Positions 44,938 through 53,301 of a stretch of 64,000 nucleotides of DNA are shown here, one piece after another. Under the pieces are notes generated by a model. The model saw only the letters and a program-made list of their open reading frames with translations. It did not search any database and was not told the DNA's origin. The DNA comes from Hwanghaeella sp964350445 (GTDB lineage: Bacteria > Pseudomonadota > Alphaproteobacteria > UBA8366 > Aestuariispiraceae): positions 1-64,000 of the forward strand of contig CAYGKA010000026.1 of the NCBI GenBank assembly GCA_964350445.1, written 5' to 3'. The position numbers and the translations under genes are program-made. The number at the start of each line of letters is the position of its first letter. Positions within the stretch are counted from its first letter, which is position 1.

Positions 44938-46245
44938 ATGGATCATTTCAACTACCGAAACGGCAGCCTCTACGCGGAAGACGTGCCCTTGGCCGACATC
45001 GCGGCAGCCGTCGGAACGCCCGTCTATGTCTATTCGACGGCGACATTGCGCCGGCACTATAAAGTGTTCATGGACGCCTTCGCGGGCGCGCGCGCCTCTG
45101 TCTTCTATGCGGTGAAGGCGAATTCGAACCTCGCCGTGATCAAGACGCTGGCCGATATGGGCGCCGGTGCCGACGTCGTTTCGGAAGGTGAACTTCGGCG
45201 CGCCCTGGCGGCGGGCGTCCCGCCGTCACGCATTGTCTTTTCCGGTGTCGGCAAGACGGAGGAGGAACTGGCCTTTGCGTTGGATACCGGCATCCTGGAA
45301 ATAAATATCGAATCCGAGAACGAGCTGGACCTGCTGAACCAGGTGGCCGGCGCGCGGGGCAAAGTGGCCGACATCGCGATTCGCGTGAACCCCGATGTTG
45401 ACGCGAAGACCCACCACAAGATTTCCACCGGCAAAAAAGAGAACAAGTTCGGCATCGACATCGAACGCGCCGTCGCCATTTTCAAGCGCGCTCAGGCCAT
45501 GCCGAATGTCGCACCCGTCACCGTGGCGGCGCATATCGGATCCCAATTGACCGATCTGGCCCCCTACCGCGCGGCGTTTACCCGGCTTGCCGAACTTGTG
45601 CGGGAGCTGCGTGCCGAAGGCGTTCCGATCCACCGGGTCGACCTCGGCGGCGGGCTCGGCGTTCCCTATGCGGGCGAAACGCCGCCCCTGCCCGACGCCT
45701 ATGCGGCGGTCGCGCGTGAAATCATCGAGCCGCTGGATGTCGAAATGCTGTTCGAGCCGGGCCGCATGATCGTCGGCAATGCGGGCATCCTGCTGACCAA
45801 GGTGCTGTTCGTGAAACAGGGTGAGGCCCGTCGCTTCGTCGTTGTGGATGCGGCCATGAACGACCTTATCCGGCCGGCCATGTATGACGGCTACCACGGT
45901 TTGAAACCCGTTCTGGAACGTCCGGCCGACGCGCCGATGAGCCCCGCCGACATCGTCGGGCCGATCTGCGAATCCGGCGATACCTTCGCCAAGGAGCGGC
46001 CCTTGCCGGACCTGGCTGATGGAGAATTAGTAGCTTTCACCACGGCCGGAGCGTATGGTGCGGTCATGGCGTCGACCTATAATTCACGGCCCTTGGTGCC
46101 TGAAGTTCTGGTGGATGGCGACCGTTTCGCCGTGATCCGCCAGCGCCAAACTTACGAAGAAATGCTGGGGGCCGACCGCATCCCCGATTGGCTCACAGGA
46201 ACGGCGGAGGAAGCCGTTCCGAAACTTGCACAGGTCAGCGGATGA
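44938..46245 (+). CDS. lysA: Diaminopimelate decarboxylase
   Basis: 435 residues. PLP enzyme making lysine from meso-diaminopimelate. PLP Lys in FYAVKANSN, phosphate-binding GGGLGVPYAGE, and CESGDTFAKER at the other half-site. Its stop overlaps the next start (ATGA). Paired functionally with dapE at the window end. Confidence 0.96.
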   Translation: MDHFNYRNGSLYAEDVPLADIAAAVGTPVYVYSTATLRRHYKVFMDAFAGARASVFYAVKANSNLAVIKTLADMGAGADVVSEGELRRALAAGVPPSRIVFSGVGKTEEELAFALDTGILEINIESENELDLLNQVAGARGKVADIAIRVNPDVDAKTHHKISTGKKENKFGIDIERAVAIFKRAQAMPNVAPVTVAAHIGSQLTDLAPYRAAFTRLAELVRELRAEGVPIHRVDLGGGLGVPYAGETPPLPDAYAAVAREIIEPLDVEMLFEPGRMIVGNAGILLTKVLFVKQGEARRFVVVDAAMNDLIRPAMYDGYHGLKPVLERPADAPMSPADIVGPICESGDTFAKERPLPDLADGELVAFTTAGAYGAVMASTYNSRPLVPEVLVDGDRFAVIRQRQTYEEMLGADRIPDWLTGTAEEAVPKLAQVSG

Positions 46246-48785
46246 CGGAACACACGCAAACGCCCCGGGGTATCCCGTTCCTTACTGGAACAGCCGTTCT
46301 CTGGGCGGAGCGTCTGCTGGCCGCATTCTGGCCGTTTCTTACCGTATTGACCGCCCTGGCGGCGTTTGCTTTCAGCGGTCTCGCTTCCGAACTCCACGGC
46401 GTCCTGCATGTCGCCGTGCTGATCATCGGCCTGGTTGCCTTGGGCTGGTCGCTGGTCGATGCCGCCCGCCGGTTCCAAGCGCCGACACATGCGGACGTCG
46501 TGCATCACATCGAACGGTCGAACCGGCTTGAGCACAGGCCGCTCACCGCCCTGGAAGACGGTATCGCCAGCGGTGGCGATGACGGTATGGGCGCCGCCTT
46601 GTGGGCGCTTCACAAGAAGCGCATGGCCGACAATCTGCGAAACCTTTCCGCCGGGTCGCCGGAAGCACAGCTGGCCCGTCGCGACCCCTTCGCCCTGCGC
46701 CTCGGCGCCGGTATTCTGCTGGTCGCAGTGATCTTCGGCGTCGGCAGCCGCAGCGGGGAGAATTTCACCCGGTTCTTCGAACCGCATTTCGGCGATGCCG
46801 ATGCCGCCTCGGTCGCGTCATTGACCCTGGATGCCTGGATCACGCCCCCCGACTATACCGGCGCGGCGCCGATCTTCCTGACCGGCATGGAACCCGTCGG
46901 CACCCTGTCCGAGGGCGAGCAAGCCGCGATCGCCTCCGGCGCGCCCAGGCAATTCGCCGTTCCCGCCGGCTCACAGCTCGTCGCCCAAGTCGGCGGCGTC
47001 AAGCAGGCGCCCGGCTTGACCGGTGCGTCGTTCGGGGCGGAAGACGGGTTCGAAAGCATCACGTCCGACAGCTTCCGGGCAGAAGGCATTCTGACAAAAT
47101 CCGGCATGGTGCGCGTCCAGGCGGCGGGGCAGACAGTAGCAACCTGGGACATAACCGTAATACCGGACGAGGTCCCGACCGCGCGCTTGCGCGAAGTGGA
47201 GGCCGGACAGACCGTGCGCGGGTCCCTGGAGCTTCGCTACAATGCGGAAGACGACTATGGCGTCATGGACCTCAGCATCGAGTTGCGCCGCACAGAGGCC
47301 CCGGCCCAGCCGGGCGAGGACGTCATATCCATCGACCTGCCGGCGGGCGGCGCCCGCTCAACCCAGATCGAAGGCAGTCATTTCCTCAACCAGCTTGAGC
47401 ACATCTGGGCCGGCGAGCAGGTCTGGGCCGAACTGTCAGCCGTCGACGGCATCGACCAAACCGGCAGGAGCCAGCCGATAGCGGTCACGTTGCCGGAACG
47501 CGAATTCCGCCATCCCGTCGCGCAGCGGATTATCGCCGAACGCAAGCGCTTGGGCCTTCAGGGCCTGCCCATCGCACCGATCGTCGCCAGCGCGCTCCGC
47601 CAATTGGCCTGGGACAAGGACGACTATGCCGGCGACGTTGTTGTCTTCCTGGGCCTGAACATGGCGGCACGGCGGCTTGCCTTGGGTCCGGACGAGGAAA
47701 CCAAGAACGAAATCATCGACCTGATGTGGCAATTGGCGCTGCGGCTTGAAGACGGCAACCTCTCGGTCGCGGAACAGCGCTTGCGCCGGGCCGAACAGGC
47801 TTTGATGGACGCCATCGCCCGGGACGCGGATTCGGCCGAGATCGACCGCCTGATGCGGGAATTGCAGCAAGCCATGGACGAATACCTCCAGGCGTTGATG
47901 CAAAACGCCCAGGAACAGATGGAACACGGCGAGCTCGAAGACATCCCGATGGACGAGAACGACCGGATGCTGGCGAAGCAGGATATCGACCAGATCATGG
48001 AACGTATCCGGGAAATGCTCCAAAACGGCATGAAGGATGCCGCGCGCCGGATGCTGGAACAGTTGCAGCGGATGATGGAGAACTTGCAGGTCGGCATACA
48101 GCAGCGCCCCTCGCCGCAAGGCATGGAAGCCATGGAAATGCTGGAAGGCCTGCAGGAATTGATGCGCGGTCAGCGCGAGTTGTTGGACCGCACCTATCGA
48201 AACGCCCAGGAAATGGGCCAGGATCCAAACGGTCAACGACAGGGCAACCAATCCGGCCAAAGCCCGTCGCAGCAGCAAGGGCAGGGAAACCCGACCGCCG
48301 CGGATTCCGCGCTGCAGGAAGCCCTGCGCCGGCAATTGGGCGAACTGATGCAGCGCTACGGCGAAATGATGGGCGACATTCCCCAACCCTTCGGGCGCGC
48401 GGAACAGGAAATGCGCGGCTCCTCGGATGCACTGCGCCAAGGCAACCCCGGCGATGCCGTTGGCCCGCAGGGTCAGGCGCTGGACCAATTGCAGGAAGCC
48501 GCCCGCCAAGCCCAGCAACAGTTCATGGAACGCTTTGGCAATCAGATGGGCCAGGGTCAGCAAGCCGTCGGCCAGGGCCCGAACACGGGCCAGCAGGACC
48601 CGTTCGGACGCGCGCCGAACGATGCGACCCCGGGCCAGGCGGAAGGTGATGTGGTGATTCCCGACACCGTCGATCTGAAACGTGCTCGGGAAATCCGCGA
48701 CGAATTGCGCCGGCGGTCTGGCGACCGGTCGCGGCCGGAAGTCGAACTCGACTATATAGACCGGTTGCTGCGCCAGTTCGAATAA
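46242..48785 (+). CDS. TIGR02302 family (DUF4175) membrane protein
   Basis: 847 residues. Two membrane helices near the N-terminus (about 30-80) and one near 155-175, a middle beta-rich region with RGSLELRYNAEDDYGVMDLSIELRR, then a long helical, Gln/Met-rich C-terminal half (about 510-800) predicted as coiled coil. Function unknown; a periplasmic or envelope role is likely. Translationally coupled to lysA. Confidence 0.9.
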   Translation: MTEHTQTPRGIPFLTGTAVLWAERLLAAFWPFLTVLTALAAFAFSGLASELHGVLHVAVLIIGLVALGWSLVDAARRFQAPTHADVVHHIERSNRLEHRPLTALEDGIASGGDDGMGAALWALHKKRMADNLRNLSAGSPEAQLARRDPFALRLGAGILLVAVIFGVGSRSGENFTRFFEPHFGDADAASVASLTLDAWITPPDYTGAAPIFLTGMEPVGTLSEGEQAAIASGAPRQFAVPAGSQLVAQVGGVKQAPGLTGASFGAEDGFESITSDSFRAEGILTKSGMVRVQAAGQTVATWDITVIPDEVPTARLREVEAGQTVRGSLELRYNAEDDYGVMDLSIELRRTEAPAQPGEDVISIDLPAGGARSTQIEGSHFLNQLEHIWAGEQVWAELSAVDGIDQTGRSQPIAVTLPEREFRHPVAQRIIAERKRLGLQGLPIAPIVASALRQLAWDKDDYAGDVVVFLGLNMAARRLALGPDEETKNEIIDLMWQLALRLEDGNLSVAEQRLRRAEQALMDAIARDADSAEIDRLMRELQQAMDEYLQALMQNAQEQMEHGELEDIPMDENDRMLAKQDIDQIMERIREMLQNGMKDAARRMLEQLQRMMENLQVGIQQRPSPQGMEAMEMLEGLQELMRGQRELLDRTYRNAQEMGQDPNGQRQGNQSGQSPSQQQGQGNPTAADSALQEALRRQLGELMQRYGEMMGDIPQPFGRAEQEMRGSSDALRQGNPGDAVGPQGQALDQLQEAARQAQQQFMERFGNQMGQGQQAVGQGPNTGQQDPFGRAPNDATPGQAEGDVVIPDTVDLKRAREIRDELRRRSGDRSRPEVELDYIDRLLRQFE

Positions 48786-48862
48786 TCGCACCGGAAGAAG
48801 TCGAAGCCGTCCGTCACCGGATATATCGGACGTTCATCCGTCACCAAATAATTGCTGATCGG

Positions 48863-49816
48863 CTATTGGCTGCCGGTGCCGCCGTCTCCGGCTTTCGTGT
48901 CCCCACTCTTCATGCCATCACCGCCTTGCATGAGCATTTTGGCTTCTTCGTCGGACATGAATGTGATTCCCAGTCCGGTCGCGCCGCGCGGCGGGTTCTC
49001 CACCACGGTTTCGTAGGAGATGCTTTCGCCGGGGAAAGCCTCGGGCTTGTCAGCGTCGAACACCCATTGGTGCAGAACGGCCCCGGACCCGTCGTTGAGG
49101 TTGCCTGCCAGTTTCGGGATCACCACAGTCTCGTCCGTGGTGTTGGTCAACGTGCCCTTGATGACGAGCCGTCGTGCATCCCCGTCAACGACCGCTTCGG
49201 CCACAGGTTCGGCAAGTTCCAATCCATGCCCCAGCAAGTCCACATCTATCCCGATCGCGTGATAGATCTTATTGGCGGGCGGATAGGCAATGACGATCTG
49301 TTTCGAGAAACTATAGGCCGCAGCGGCGGTCAACAGCACGATCACAAACAGGACGACCCACGCAACCAAGGGAGATTTGCGCCGCATCGGCACGGTGGAA
49401 CGCGGATTGAAATCGGCTTCCGTGGGAATCGGCGGCGGTTCCGGCCCGTCCATCATCGGCGGCGGGGGCGGCGGTTCGGCAAGATCGTCGTCGTCCGGGG
49501 TTTCGTCACCCACATCCGGCTCAGGGAAATCGTCGTCCATATCGTCAGGCGGCGGCGCGGCCTTGGCGGGAGCAGCTTTCTGGGTTCCGGCCTTCTTAGT
49601 GCCGGCTTTTTGGGCGGCGGCTTTCTTGGCCGCCGGCTGTTTCCCGGCCTTTGCCGCGGCGGACAAGGATTTCAGGTCTTCCGGATCGATCAGATCCTCC
49701 GGACCGGCATGCCACTTATTGCCGCATTTCGCGCACCTGACCATACGGCCGGCGTCGCCAATGGCCTCCGGCTTCACCTTGAAGCGCGAGGAACAATCTG
49801 GGCAAACAAGAATCAT
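48863..49816 (-). CDS. MJ0042-type zinc-ribbon membrane protein
   Basis: 317 residues. N-terminal zinc ribbon (Cys5, Cys8, Cys28, Cys31) of the MJ0042 type. Then an Ala/Lys stretch (about 53-87, with AAKKAAAQKAGTKKAG), an acidic and Pro-rich segment (91-135), one membrane helix (about 150-171) and a C-terminal DUF3426-like domain (GTLTNTTDETVVIPKLAG). Topology would put the ribbon and basic linker in the cytoplasm and the domain in the periplasm. Divergent from ftsE, its usual neighbour. Function unknown. Confidence 0.85.
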   Translation of the reverse strand: MILVCPDCSSRFKVKPEAIGDAGRMVRCAKCGNKWHAGPEDLIDPEDLKSLSAAAKAGKQPAAKKAAAQKAGTKKAGTQKAAPAKAAPPPDDMDDDFPEPDVGDETPDDDDLAEPPPPPPMMDGPEPPPIPTEADFNPRSTVPMRRKSPLVAWVVLFVIVLLTAAAAYSFSKQIVIAYPPANKIYHAIGIDVDLLGHGLELAEPVAEAVVDGDARRLVIKGTLTNTTDETVVIPKLAGNLNDGSGAVLHQWVFDADKPEAFPGESISYETVVENPPRGATGLGITFMSDEEAKMLMQGGDGMKSGDTKAGDGGTGSQ

Positions 49817-50067
49817 GGGGCGTTCGAAGCCTAAAAAATGAGTGAGAGTGGGCGATAAGCGGCGATACTCACCTGATTCTTATAGGATGGCCACCATAGC
49901 CGCGCAAGGCGACCGGCGCGTTCCGCAAGCATCGTCGGTGTCCCGCTTAACCTTCAAAACCCGTGCCAACCGCAGGCTGGTTCCTCCGGGATTGCACCTT
50001 GCTACGGGAGGACCTCGCCAGTACCGTCCGGCTGTAACCGACGTCAGGCGGTGCGCGGAGGGATTAC

Positions 50068-50820
50068 GTGATTCGGTTCGAAAATGTCGGCATGCGGTAT
50101 GGCACGGGTCCCGAGGTCCTGCGCGATATCACGTTCGAACTGAAACAGGGCACTTTTCACTTTTTGGTGGGGGCGAGCGGGGCCGGCAAATCGACCCTGC
50201 TGAAACTGATGTATCTGGCCCATCGGCCGACCCGGGGCTTGATCAACATTTTCGAGCGCAACCTGGCCTCCATCCCGCGGGAGGAGTTGCCGGATATTCG
50301 GCGGCGGATCGGCGTCGTCTATCAGGACTTCCGGCTGCTCGATCATCTTTCCGCCTTCGACAATGTGGCGCTGCCCCTGCGCGTGAACGGCGCGCGGGAG
50401 AATGTGGTCCAGAAACATGTCGGCGAATTGCTAAGCTGGGTCGGGCTGGCCGACCATATTCATGCCCTGCCGCCCACCCTTTCCGGCGGCCAAAAGCAAC
50501 GGGTGGCGATCGCGCGCGCGGTGATCAGCCGCCCCAACCTTCTGCTGGCCGATGAGCCGACCGGGAATGTCGACGACGCCATTGCCGTGCGATTGCTGTA
50601 CCTGTTCGAAGAATTGAACCGGATGGGCACCACGGTCGTCATCGCAACCCACAACAAATCCCTGGTCGAACGGTTCAAGCATCCAGTCATGCGCATCGGT
50701 GACGGCCAGGTCCTGGCAAAAGAGGACGATGCCGAATGGGGCGCCGGCCTGCGCCGTGGCGGCGAACCTTCGCTGGGACTAACCGGCGATGCGCCCGGCG
50801 TGCCCCGGCGCGGTTTGTAG
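50068..50820 (+). CDS. ftsE: Cell division ATP-binding protein FtsE
   Basis: 250 residues, GTG start. ABC ATPase with Walker A GASGAGKST (35-43), signature LSGGQ (138-142) and Walker B ADEPTGNVD. With FtsX it controls septal peptidoglycan hydrolases. A C-terminal extension after about residue 222 is slightly longer than in E. coli. Nine bases before ftsX. Confidence 0.95.
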   Translation: MIRFENVGMRYGTGPEVLRDITFELKQGTFHFLVGASGAGKSTLLKLMYLAHRPTRGLINIFERNLASIPREELPDIRRRIGVVYQDFRLLDHLSAFDNVALPLRVNGARENVVQKHVGELLSWVGLADHIHALPPTLSGGQKQRVAIARAVISRPNLLLADEPTGNVDDAIAVRLLYLFEELNRMGTTVVIATHNKSLVERFKHPVMRIGDGQVLAKEDDAEWGAGLRRGGEPSLGLTGDAPGVPRRGL

Positions 50821-50829
50821 GAATTCCCA

Positions 50830-51717
50830 ATGGCTTCCGGCAGACAAAGCGACATCCCCCTCTCGCGCGACGCCTCGGCCCGTTTCCTACCCTGGATCGT
50901 TGCCTTCCTGACCTATATCGCGGCCCTGTCGGTCGCCGGGTATCTCGCCCTGGTCCAGCTGTCCGTTTCCTGGAACGACGGCTTGAGCAACGCACTGACC
51001 GTGGAGGTCGCGCTTGTGGAGGGCGAGGACGAAACGGCGCTCAACGGCAGGGCCCAGAGCACCGTGGCGCTGCTGCGCGGCTATCCCGGGGTCGAGTCTG
51101 TGGAAGCGCTGTCCAAAACGAAGATCCGCGAGTTTCTGGAACCGTGGCTGGGCAACGCGCTCGACATCGGCGCCCTGCCGCTACCCCGGTTGATCGATGT
51201 CAGGCTTGCCGGCGGTGAGGATATCGACATCGGCGCCTTGAACGAGAAGCTGACGGCCGCAACCGGCGCGCGCGCCGATGACCACGCCGTCTGGCGCGAC
51301 CGGATGGAACGGTTCCTGGGATCTCTTGAATGGGCCGCCATTGCGATTGTCGCCGTGGTCGTCGCGGCCGCCGTCATCATGGTCGCCTTCGCCACCCGCG
51401 GCAGTCTGGCGACCCATCGCGGCACCATAGAACTTCTCCACCTGATCGGCGCGCGGGATGACTATATCGCCCGGCAGTTCCAGCGGCATGCCATGCGGCT
51501 TGCCTTGATCGGGTCGATCCTTGGCGCCCTGACCGCGGCCGCGACCACCTTCCTGATCATTCAAGCCGCATCCGGCCTGGACATGGGATCGGGGCTGCCG
51601 GCGGAATATGCCTATCTGCCGGCCTTCGCGACCCTCGCCCTGCCCCCTATATCCACCATCGTCGCCCTGATCACGGCCCGCCGCACCGTGCTTTCAGCGC
51701 TCAGGCGGATGACGTGA
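50830..51717 (+). CDS. ftsX: Cell division protein FtsX
   Basis: 295 residues. Four membrane helices (first near 22-45, the rest in the last third), with a periplasmic domain between the first and second. RGTIELLHLIGARDDYIARQFQ is the conserved cytoplasmic coupling segment contacting FtsE. Family length normal. Confidence 0.93.
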   Translation: MASGRQSDIPLSRDASARFLPWIVAFLTYIAALSVAGYLALVQLSVSWNDGLSNALTVEVALVEGEDETALNGRAQSTVALLRGYPGVESVEALSKTKIREFLEPWLGNALDIGALPLPRLIDVRLAGGEDIDIGALNEKLTAATGARADDHAVWRDRMERFLGSLEWAAIAIVAVVVAAAVIMVAFATRGSLATHRGTIELLHLIGARDDYIARQFQRHAMRLALIGSILGALTAAATTFLIIQAASGLDMGSGLPAEYAYLPAFATLALPPISTIVALITARRTVLSALRRMT

Positions 51718-51718
51718 C

Positions 51719-52360
51719 ATGCGGCAGCCACGCAGAAAACCGTGGCGCCGCAAGGCGATACTGATCACGGCCGGCATCCTGTCGATCGCATGGGCGGTTG
51801 GCTTCGTTTATTTTGCCGCCAGCTTGCCGAGCGGCACACCGGACGAAACCATTCAGACCGACGCCATCGTTGTTTTTACCGGCGGCACCCTGCGGCTGGA
51901 GACGGGGCTGCGGCTGCTGTCTTCGGGGAAGGCGAAGAAACTGTTCGTCTCCGGCGTTCATAGCGGCGTCGATGTCGCGGAAATGAAGCGCGTCTGGAAA
52001 CAAGCGCCCGAGACCGTCGATTGCTGTGTCGTGCTGGGGTATGAGGCGGACGACACCACCGGCAACGCCCGCGAATCCACCGACTGGGTCAAGAGCGAGG
52101 GATATGGGTCGATCCGTCTTGTCACCGCCGACTATCACATGCCGCGAAGCCTGGTCGAATTCCGTGTCCTGGCGCCCGACGTCATTGTCGTGCCCCATGC
52201 GGTCCATCCGCCCCACGTCAAAACCAAGGAATGGTACAAATACCCGGGAACGGCATTGTTGATTGCCGGGGAATATACGAAAACCCTCGTCGCCGTCGCC
52301 CGCGTCTGGCTGCGCCGCGGTTTATCCGCCCTATTCGCCAACGGAGACCACGACACATGA
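51719..52360 (+). CDS. YdcF family (DUF218) protein
   Basis: 213 residues. One N-terminal membrane anchor (about 12-32), then the DUF218 domain: DAIVVFTGGTLRLETG, LFVSGVHSGVD and the SIRLVTADYHMPRSLVEF segment. Family thought to act in envelope biogenesis, substrate unknown. Overlaps plsC by four bases. Confidence 0.88.
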   Translation: MRQPRRKPWRRKAILITAGILSIAWAVGFVYFAASLPSGTPDETIQTDAIVVFTGGTLRLETGLRLLSSGKAKKLFVSGVHSGVDVAEMKRVWKQAPETVDCCVVLGYEADDTTGNARESTDWVKSEGYGSIRLVTADYHMPRSLVEFRVLAPDVIVVPHAVHPPHVKTKEWYKYPGTALLIAGEYTKTLVAVARVWLRRGLSALFANGDHDT

Positions 52361-53064
52361 CCGTTCGAGGGATACTTTTCGGAGCCTATTTCTACGCATT
52401 GACGACATTCGCCGTGATCGTCTATCTGCCGTTTCTTCTGACCACCGAAAGGATCGTCCGACATTTGGCGAATTTTTGGTGCGCGGCGGCGCTGCTGGGC
52501 CTGCGGGTCATTGGCGGCGTGCGCTGGCGGTACGAGGGCGAGGAGAACCTGCCGGACGAGCCGTTCATCCTGGCCTGCAAGCACCAGTCGACTTGGGAGA
52601 CCCTATCCCTCAGCATCTATCTGCGTTCGCCCGCCTTTATCCTGAAACAGGAACTGTCGAAGATCCCCCTTTTCGGATGGTACCTTTACAAGGTCGGCAG
52701 CATTTCCGTCGATCGGACCGCCGGGGCCAGCGCCCTGCGCAAGATGATCGAGGATACAAGGCGCGTTCTGGGCACCGGCCGGAAAATCGTGATTTTTCCC
52801 GAAGGGACCCGAACCGAGCCGGGTGCAAAAACCCGCTACCATGCCGGCGTCATCGCGCTGTATCGGGATTCCGGCTATCCGCTGATTCCCGCGGCGCTCA
52901 ATTCCGGGCTCTTCTGGCCGCGCTCCATTTGGCACGTCCGCTCAGGCGAAATCGTGCTTCGGTTCCTGCCGGCCCTGCCGTCCGAGATGGGCCGGCGCGA
53001 GTTGATGGCCACGCTTGAAGAGGTCATCGAAACGAACACACGGGACCTCATGGCGGGCCGCTGA
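52357..53064 (+). CDS. plsC: 1-acyl-sn-glycerol-3-phosphate acyltransferase
   Basis: 235 residues from the ATG at 52357 overlapping the YdcF stop. Makes phosphatidate. Motif I reads HQSTWE (His76, Glu81): Glu in place of the usual Asp, a variant known in a subfamily of proteobacterial PlsC. FPEGTR motif at 147-152 is intact. Operon with ftsEX and YdcF. Confidence 0.92.
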   Translation: MTVRGILFGAYFYALTTFAVIVYLPFLLTTERIVRHLANFWCAAALLGLRVIGGVRWRYEGEENLPDEPFILACKHQSTWETLSLSIYLRSPAFILKQELSKIPLFGWYLYKVGSISVDRTAGASALRKMIEDTRRVLGTGRKIVIFPEGTRTEPGAKTRYHAGVIALYRDSGYPLIPAALNSGLFWPRSIWHVRSGEIVLRFLPALPSEMGRRELMATLEEVIETNTRDLMAGR

Positions 53065-53219
53065 GCCGTGACCTCCTGTGGATAAGTATGTGAATACTAT
53101 GCTCGCCGAAAGCATCCCGACGGTACGGTAATAGGGCTGCATTTCCCCGCATTCTTTCGGGAGGAAGCAAAATCATGAGAATCCACCGTCGATCTGTGCT
53201 ATAAAGTCGCAGATGTATC

Positions 53220-53236
53220 TTGAATTGAGAATTCAA
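53220..53236. promoter_or_regulatory. Perfect palindrome upstream of nrdJ
   Basis: TTGAATT, GAG, AATTCAA: a perfect 7+3+7 inverted repeat about 65 bases before the nrdJ GTG, in an AT-rich stretch of an otherwise GC-rich region. Looks like a dimeric regulator site overlapping the promoter. It does not fit the NrdR box I recall. Confidence 0.5.
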
Positions 53237-53301
53237 TATTACCATTCAATTGGTTAAGTGCTTTTTTGATCGGCACGAAGGCAATTTCGACGAGACATAT
53301 A

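Noticed and set aside
47436..48791. A 451-codon minus-strand frame opposite the TIGR02302 gene
   Set aside because: Antisense shadow; the plus-strand protein is a recognised family and coupled to lysA.
53065..53301. Cobalamin riboswitch upstream of nrdJ
   Set aside because: No B12-box sequence and the region is too short and AT-rich for the aptamer.
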